Source: a bacterium (GTDB lineage: Bacteria > Verrucomicrobiota > Verrucomicrobiia > Limisphaerales > J093). Taken from it: a stretch of 12,692 bases of DNA. Made by a program: the position numbers and the translations under genes. The notes under the pieces were generated by a model, which was not told the DNA's origin, did not search any database, and saw only the letters and a program-made list of their open reading frames with translations. This document shows positions 7,246 to 12,692 of the stretch, one piece after another (within the stretch, counting starts at the first letter, position 1; the number at the start of each line of letters is the position of its first letter). The stretch spans positions 1 to 12,692 of the forward strand of contig JAJXTA010000025.1 in the NCBI GenBank assembly GCA_021784265.1. Direction: 5' to 3'.

Positions 7246-10200
7246 ATGCCAACGCCGCCTACCCCCGAGTTACCCGCCGTGATCACGGCCAGACTCGAGG
7301 CGTTCGCGGCCCGGCGGCGAGCGATCAGCTTCTGGCGCGGACTCGGCGAGGCGCTGAGCCTGCTCTGTGCCGGTGTTCTGCTCGTGGCGGCCATGTGGAC
7401 CTGGTTCCAGCCGCCCTTCCAGGCGCGGGCCGCGGCGACCGCCAGTCTCTACCTGCTCAGCCTCGCCACGCTCTGGAGACGCGGGATCGGTCCCGCCCTC
7501 CGCGCGGCCACCGCCGTCGAGACCGCCCGGCAGCTCGAGGAGGCGACCGGGGGCCGGCTGGAAGAGCGGCTGCTGTCGGCCGTCGAGCTGGCGCGCCAGC
7601 ACCCGCCGGGCACCAGCGCTTGGATGGCGCGGCAGATCATCGTCCGGGCCGCGGAGGAGGTCGCCTCGCTCCACCCGGAGCGCTGGGTCGATACCCGTCC
7701 GGCGGCGGTGGCGTGGCAACGCGCGCTGGCGGGCCTGGCCCTGGTGTCGGTGCCGCTGGCCCTGGGCGTGCCCGGCTTCCGCCTGGCGCTAGACCCCTTC
7801 GCCGCCGACATCCTCCCCACCGCACCCACGCTCGCCGTCGCGCCCGGGGACTGCCAAGTCCACCCCGGCGAGGCGCTGGCGATTACCGCCGCAGTGCAAC
7901 CTCCTCCCGAGCGCGTTACCCTCCGAGTGCGCTGGCAGGATGGGTTCAAAGAAGCGCTAACGATGACGCGCACCGCGGGCACGAATGGGTTCGCCCAACA
8001 AATCGCCGACATTCGCCAAGATTTCCGCTACCGCGTGGAGACCGGAGCGACCCGCAGTCCGGAGTTCCGGGTGACTGTGGCGGCCCCGCCGCGGTTCGAG
8101 CGCCTGCAGCTCCTGGTGACCCCGCCCGCCTATGCCCATTGGCCGACCACCACCCTCGAGGGGGGTGACGCCGAGCTGCTGGCCGGGAGCCGGGTCCGGC
8201 TCCTCGTCGATCTGGGCGGCGCGGCCGCCCAATCAGTCGAGCTTCTCACCAGCGGCGCCCCACCCCAATTCATGACCGTGCGCACCAACCGGGCGAGCCT
8301 GGAGCTGGCCCCAACGACCAATCTGACCTACAGCCTGCGCCTCAGCGGCCGTGATGGTCTGACCGCGGCACCGCCCGATCAGTGGACCCTCCAGGTCTTC
8401 CCCGACGCCCCGCCGACCGCGACGCTCTCCGGCGCGGGCCTGGACGCGGGCGCGGTTGGCCCGGGCGAAGTGGTGCTCCTGGAAGCCGGGGCCCAAGATG
8501 ACGTTGGGCTCAAAAGCCTCGACCTCGTGATGACCAGCAACGGCACCAACGTCTCGCGCCAGCCCCTTGCCTGGAAGCCGCAACCGGTCCCCGACGGCCA
8601 CGGGCAGATGGCCCAAACCACTACGACCCTTAACCTCGAGGAACACAACCTGAACCTGGGTGACGAGGTCGAACTCCGGACCCGAGTCACGGACCTCGCC
8701 GGTCAAGCCGCCTGGAGCGAACCGCTCCGGCTGAGCCTTCTCGAGCCCCAGCAGGCCGCCGCGGTGCGCTTGGCCGCGGTCCTGCGCCAGCGTTTGGCGG
8801 CCACCGAGGCCGCCCTGGAGTCCTTCGATCAGGCCCAACGGCACTGGCTGACGTGGCTTCATAACTACGGGGCCGAGCCGCAGAGCGGGCTGGCCGAAGC
8901 CGGGTTGGTCGTGCAACACCTGGGTCAGGTGCGCGACGCGCTGGTCACCCTGGGGACAAACCTCTTCACCGACGCCGGCCAAGCCGCGACACCGCTCGGC
9001 CCCTATCTGAACGGCTTGGCGGGAGCCTTCCCGGCGTGGGGCGAGGCCCAATGCCGCATCCTGGGCGCCGCCGTCGGCCAGGTCGTGGATGCCCCGGCGG
9101 AGCGCGTGGACGCCGAGGTCGCCCAGAGCCGTGACCTCTTCGCCCACGCCGCCGGCGAGCTAGGCCAGCTCCGCGCCCGCCTGGCGGTCGCTCCCGTCGC
9201 CCTCGAGTCCGACGTCATGCTCGCCCGGGCGGAGCTGGCCCAGGGACGAATCAAACGTGGGCTGCCGGTCCTGCGCGCGGCGTTGAAGTGGGACAACGAC
9301 CTGCAAAACGGCCTGTTGGCCAGCTTCTTCGCCGGGCGCGAACTTCAACCACCGCTGGTCCTGCAACAAATTGCCCTGCCGAGCTTCGACAATTACGAAG
9401 TCCCCAAGCTTGGAGGGGAGAACTGGAGTGTGCGCTACCAAGGCGAGCTACAGGTGCCGGCGGCCGCGAACTGGCGGTTCTCCTGCCAGGCCGATGACGG
9501 CGTCCGGCTGTTCCTGGATGGGCGCAACGTGTTCCCCAGTGAAGCTTGGGCGGCGGAAGGCAGCCGAGAACGGGTGGGCACGGCCCAACTCACCGCCGGT
9601 TGGCACGCGATGACGCTCGAGTTCTTCCAAGCGACGGGCGCCAACCAACTCCACGTGCGCTGGGGCCGCGAAGGCGAGGTGCCAAGCGATCTGACCCTCA
9701 CCAACTTGCGGGCCCGCCTCCCGCGCGACCCGGGCGGCGCGACCGATCTCACCGGCCTCACTCCCGAAGCCCTCCGCTCGGCCACCAACCGCCTCTTTCG
9801 GAGCCTGGGCGCCGTCGCCCGCGTCTCCACCGACTTGGCCACCCTCACGAACGATGTGCCTCTCCGCGAACTCATCAAACTCGCCGAGAGCGAAACCCTC
9901 GTCGGCCCGCAGATCAACACCAACCTCAGCCGGTTCAACGAGTGGACCGGCGCCGACGCCAGCGCCACCGAAACGGAAACCGATGAACTCACCACCGCCG
10001 CCCGCGAGGCCCGCCGGGTTCTCTTCGACCAACTGGGGCAAGGCCGCGCGCGCTGGCGCGGCGACCAGGGTCTCCCAGCCGCGCGCCTCCCGGTCGAAGA
10101 GCTGCGTCAGACCCTTACGGAAATGCGGCCGGCGGCCTGGCAAACCAAGAACCGGGCGGAGCTGGTGGCGCAACACGCGCCGGCGTTCGCGGCCGCCAAG

Positions 10201-11637
10201 GCGTGGAACGCCGAGCTGCGGCGCGGGACCCACGCGCTGGCGCAAGCCTTGTTCGCGGAGGCCCAACGCCCCGGGGCGGGATTAGCCGAACGCGCGCAGG
10301 ACCTCAAGGCCAGCCTGCGTTTGCAGCAAGCAGTCGGGCAGGCGACGCAGATCATCCAGGAAGCCCTGGAGACGGCCCCCACCGCCAAGGAACTCCTCCA
10401 GCGGGTGGACAAGCAGATGGACCGCATCGACAACACCTTCACCGAGGTCGTCCGCGCCAGCGAAACCCAAACCAAGGCGGCGGTGGCCCAACTGGCCCGT
10501 GACGGCCTGCGGCAACTGCGCGCCAGCGACACGGCCGCCGTGCGGCAAACCACCGTCCCGACCATCCTCGCGGTCGAACACCGCGAAGGTGAGCAATCCC
10601 TGGCTGACGCTCTGGAACAAGCCGCCGCCCAGGCCACACCAACGAACCTGATCCAACGTTTGCACAGCCTGGTGCTCCGCGCTTGGGAACCGGCGGTGAG
10701 CCTGGCGGACACGATCCCGCCGCCGATGTACGACGGCGTCCGACAATTGGACGAGGCGCCGCAGGCCCAGGTCGCCACCGCGGAGTTCCTGGCCCAACCG
10801 CGGCTGGCGCTGGCAGTGGAGGCGGAACGCTTGCGTCGGCAGGGCGACCGCAAGACGGCCGTCGCCTATGCCCAACTCGGTCAAGACCTGGGCCGGCTGC
10901 TCCTACCCGCCGAACAACTGCGCCCCGACACCCTCACTCCCTTGGCCGACCGGGCGGCGGCGCTGGCGGGATTGCGCGGGGCCCAAGCGCGAGAGGCCGA
11001 GATCAACGCGGCCGCGGAACGACACCCCCCGCCGCCACCCGCGGCGGGACCGGACACGGCCAAGCCCCTTGCTGAGCGCCTGGACGAGCTGGCCGAGGAG
11101 GCCAGCCAGGCGGCGGCGGACCGCGCCAAGCGCCCCACACTCGACAGTGGGCTGGAAGAGATGGCCGCGCCGAGCCAGCCAGGCACTGACGAACAAACCA
11201 TCGCCCGCGACGCCGCCACGGCCGCCGAGGACGATATCAAGGCCGCCCCCCAGCGAGGGCAGAGCTATCACGACGCCTCTCGCGAGCTGGCCTCCGGCGC
11301 CGCCGAGCTGCGGCTGCGGCAGGCGGCCCAACAAGCTGCCGCGGCCCAAGCAGCGGCCCAGCGCGCCGCCGAGACGGCCGCCCAAGCCGCCGCCCGCCTC
11401 GCCAGCCACGCCCGCCCGCCCTCCTTCCGCCTCCACGCACAGGAGGGTGATTTCCTTCGCCCGGTCGGCACGGCGGCAGGACTGGATCGGGAGGTAAGCG
11501 GCCCGACGGAGGCCGACTGGGCCAAGGTGCGGGAGCAACTGCGCACGGCCGCCGGCGGCGGGGGGATCGAGACCTTCAGCGAGGAAGAACAGGCCGCCAT
11601 CCGCGCCTACTTCAAGCGCCTGGCCGACGCACCATGA
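7246..11637 (+). CDS. DUF4175-like giant membrane protein with PA14 insertion and helical tail
   Basis: This 1463-residue product starts 9 bases after the previous stop. Residues 1-180 carry basic and amphipathic helices with hydrophobic segments at about 34-54, 62-77 and 156-176, and the block GGRLEERLLSAVELA (102-116), which resembles the N-terminus of DUF4175-type proteins. Beta-rich Ig-like domains span about 190-495, including LLVTPPAYAHWP (about 290-301) and a DDVGLKSLDLV strand near 418. A helical region follows, then a PA14 domain at about 686-812 with SFFAG, WSVRYQGEL, DDGVRLFLDG and the closing LHVRWGREG. PA14 domains usually bind glycans or sit in extracellular proteins. From about 825 the protein is long, charged and helical, with an Ala/Gln tract at about 1355-1387 and a C-terminus (FSEEEQAAIRAYFKRLAD) like that of other family members. 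The family assignment is by resemblance. It is probably anchored in the inner membrane with most of its mass outside the cytoplasm. Its biochemical role is unknown. Confidence 0.85.
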   Translation: MPTPPTPELPAVITARLEAFAARRRAISFWRGLGEALSLLCAGVLLVAAMWTWFQPPFQARAAATASLYLLSLATLWRRGIGPALRAATAVETARQLEEATGGRLEERLLSAVELARQHPPGTSAWMARQIIVRAAEEVASLHPERWVDTRPAAVAWQRALAGLALVSVPLALGVPGFRLALDPFAADILPTAPTLAVAPGDCQVHPGEALAITAAVQPPPERVTLRVRWQDGFKEALTMTRTAGTNGFAQQIADIRQDFRYRVETGATRSPEFRVTVAAPPRFERLQLLVTPPAYAHWPTTTLEGGDAELLAGSRVRLLVDLGGAAAQSVELLTSGAPPQFMTVRTNRASLELAPTTNLTYSLRLSGRDGLTAAPPDQWTLQVFPDAPPTATLSGAGLDAGAVGPGEVVLLEAGAQDDVGLKSLDLVMTSNGTNVSRQPLAWKPQPVPDGHGQMAQTTTTLNLEEHNLNLGDEVELRTRVTDLAGQAAWSEPLRLSLLEPQQAAAVRLAAVLRQRLAATEAALESFDQAQRHWLTWLHNYGAEPQSGLAEAGLVVQHLGQVRDALVTLGTNLFTDAGQAATPLGPYLNGLAGAFPAWGEAQCRILGAAVGQVVDAPAERVDAEVAQSRDLFAHAAGELGQLRARLAVAPVALESDVMLARAELAQGRIKRGLPVLRAALKWDNDLQNGLLASFFAGRELQPPLVLQQIALPSFDNYEVPKLGGENWSVRYQGELQVPAAANWRFSCQADDGVRLFLDGRNVFPSEAWAAEGSRERVGTAQLTAGWHAMTLEFFQATGANQLHVRWGREGEVPSDLTLTNLRARLPRDPGGATDLTGLTPEALRSATNRLFRSLGAVARVSTDLATLTNDVPLRELIKLAESETLVGPQINTNLSRFNEWTGADASATETETDELTTAAREARRVLFDQLGQGRARWRGDQGLPAARLPVEELRQTLTEMRPAAWQTKNRAELVAQHAPAFAAAKAWNAELRRGTHALAQALFAEAQRPGAGLAERAQDLKASLRLQQAVGQATQIIQEALETAPTAKELLQRVDKQMDRIDNTFTEVVRASETQTKAAVAQLARDGLRQLRASDTAAVRQTTVPTILAVEHREGEQSLADALEQAAAQATPTNLIQRLHSLVLRAWEPAVSLADTIPPPMYDGVRQLDEAPQAQVATAEFLAQPRLALAVEAERLRRQGDRKTAVAYAQLGQDLGRLLLPAEQLRPDTLTPLADRAAALAGLRGAQAREAEINAAAERHPPPPPAAGPDTAKPLAERLDELAEEASQAAADRAKRPTLDSGLEEMAAPSQPGTDEQTIARDAATAAEDDIKAAPQRGQSYHDASRELASGAAELRLRQAAQQAAAAQAAAQRAAETAAQAAARLASHARPPSFRLHAQEGDFLRPVGTAAGLDREVSGPTEADWAKVREQLRTAAGGGGIETFSEEEQAAIRAYFKRLADAP

Positions 11638-12692
11638 CCAAGCAGTCGGCTCCAATGACCTCGGGCGGCCGATCCTCCAGGCCGGCGCGGCCGTGCCCGC
11701 CTCAGTCGGCCGCGGGCGGGCGGCGCCTCCCGGGGCCAGGCCGACGCGGCTGGGCGCGAGTCTGGCTCTGCCTCTGCCTGCTGGTGAGCAACCCCACTTC
11801 GAGCCTGGCCGCGGACCTGACCGACCCGGAGGTTCTGCAAGTCCTCACGACCGACCAACCACGCGACAAGGGGATCCGGCGCGGCTTGGAGTTCCTCCGC
11901 ACCACCCAGAACCCAGACGGCACTTTCGGTGACCGCTTCCCGACGGCTATCTCCAGTCTGGCCGTCATGGCGCATTTCGCCGCCGGGCACACGTTGGAAG
12001 ATCAGCGCTATGGCGCCGCCTTGCGCCGCGCGGTGGCCGCGGTCCTGGACCGGCAGGACGAGGACGGTTACTTCGGCCGGCAGGACGGGAGCAACATGTA
12101 CGGTCATGGCATCACCGCCCTGATGTTGGCGGAGGCGATTGGCATGAGCCGCGATGACCAGCTCGAGGAACGCATGCATCGAGCCCTGCAACGGGCGGTG
12201 GCAGTCACGGTCAACGCCGCCCTCATCGCCAAACGCCCCGGGCATGAAGGCGGATGGCGTTATCAACCCAACCAAGTGGACTCCGACTTGAGCTTGTCCG
12301 GCTGGCAACTGATGAGCCTGCACGCCGTGCAGCAAGTCGGCATGCCCGTACCCGAGAACGTCATCACCGCCGCGGTGGCCTACGCCCGGAGAATGACGAC
12401 CAGCGATGGCAAGGTCGGCTACGCCAACCCGGGCGAAGACCACGCCGCCTTGCGCGGGCTGGCGCTCTTCTGCTTCGCCCTGGTCGGCGAGGAAGAATCG
12501 CCAGAGGCCGTCGCCGTCGCCAGCCGCATCGTCAACGACCCGATCCGCTGGGAGGGTGAGTACTTTTTTTATCGCGCCTACTACGACGCGGTGGGCTTGG
12601 CTCGCGCCCGGCCCGACCTCTGGCTGAGCTACGCCCCGATCCTGGAGGGCCTGCTCCTCCAACATCAGAAGCCCGACGGGTCGTGGGACGCG
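11634..12692 (+). CDS. Exported prenyltransferase/squalene-oxidase-repeat protein, N-terminal 353 residues
   Basis: The ATG at 11634 overlaps the preceding TGA (ATGA), and the frame is open to the window edge. The N-terminus is long and basic (RRGWAR at 37-42), followed by a hydrophobic core WLCLCLLVS (44-52) and a likely signal-peptidase site SSLAA-D near residue 60, so export is expected. The mature part shows the QW-type repeats of the alpha/alpha-toroid family: QNPDGTFG (92-99), QDEDGYFG (141-148) and QKPDGSW (345-351), with SLSGWQLMSLHAV (219-231) in between. This fold is shared by squalene-hopene cyclases and prenyltransferase beta subunits. The terpene-cyclase DxDD acid motif is not seen in the visible part, where the nearest string is VDSDLS. 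I therefore read it as a non-cyclase secreted toroid, as is common in planctomycetes and verrucomicrobia. Its role with the other three operon products is unknown. The C-terminus lies outside the window. Confidence 0.9.
   Translation, partial: MTKQSAPMTSGGRSSRPARPCPPQSAAGGRRLPGPGRRGWARVWLCLCLLVSNPTSSLAADLTDPEVLQVLTTDQPRDKGIRRGLEFLRTTQNPDGTFGDRFPTAISSLAVMAHFAAGHTLEDQRYGAALRRAVAAVLDRQDEDGYFGRQDGSNMYGHGITALMLAEAIGMSRDDQLEERMHRALQRAVAVTVNAALIAKRPGHEGGWRYQPNQVDSDLSLSGWQLMSLHAVQQVGMPVPENVITAAVAYARRMTTSDGKVGYANPGEDHAALRGLALFCFALVGEEESPEAVAVASRIVNDPIRWEGEYFFYRAYYDAVGLARARPDLWLSYAPILEGLLLQHQKPDGSWDA

Overview
The window is about 12.7 kb of very GC-rich bacterial DNA with tight gene packing. Gene content points to the PVC superphylum, most likely Verrucomicrobiota (a Limisphaerales/Pedosphaera-like lineage). 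The grounds are a BatA/VWA/DUF4175-like/prenyltransferase-repeat gene string that I associate with planctomycetes and verrucomicrobia, a TonB-like protein carrying an FVDVDPSQ and FYSAFNSVASN segment that I recall from verrucomicrobial proteins, and an intergenic palindromic repeat of a style I also associate with that phylum. The phylum call is inference from recalled families, not from a search.

Layout. On the minus strand, 1-637 is the N-terminal 212 residues of a proline-rich TonB-like inner-membrane protein that runs off the left edge. A 315-base gap (638-952) holds a modular inverted-repeat element at 734-851. Next, also on the minus strand, is a complete metallo-beta-lactamase/beta-CASP ribonuclease of the CPSF73-like bacterial type (953-2347). 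A 240-base divergent intergenic region (2348-2587) separates it from a plus-strand operon that fills the rest of the window.

The operon has four genes in tight array: a BatA N-terminal-domain membrane protein with a degenerate VWA site (2588-4810); a membrane VWA protein with an intact MIDAS and a glutamine-amidotransferase-like domain (4807-7236, GTG start overlapping the previous stop); a 1463-residue DUF4175-like membrane protein with an inserted PA14 domain and a long helical Ala/Gln-rich tail (7246-11637); and an exported prenyltransferase/squalene-oxidase-repeat protein (11634 to the right edge, ATGA overlap). None of the starts has a clear Shine-Dalgarno sequence.

Taken together, the operon looks like a cell-envelope module. 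Two or three membrane proteins place VWA, Ig-like, PA14 and coiled-coil parts outside the cytoplasm, and a secreted alpha/alpha-toroid protein is co-produced with them. It resembles the Bat (aerotolerance) and MoxR-DUF58-VWA systems. However, no MoxR ATPase or DUF58 gene is found immediately upstream, and I know of no defined function for this gene set. It is the best candidate here for an undescribed system.
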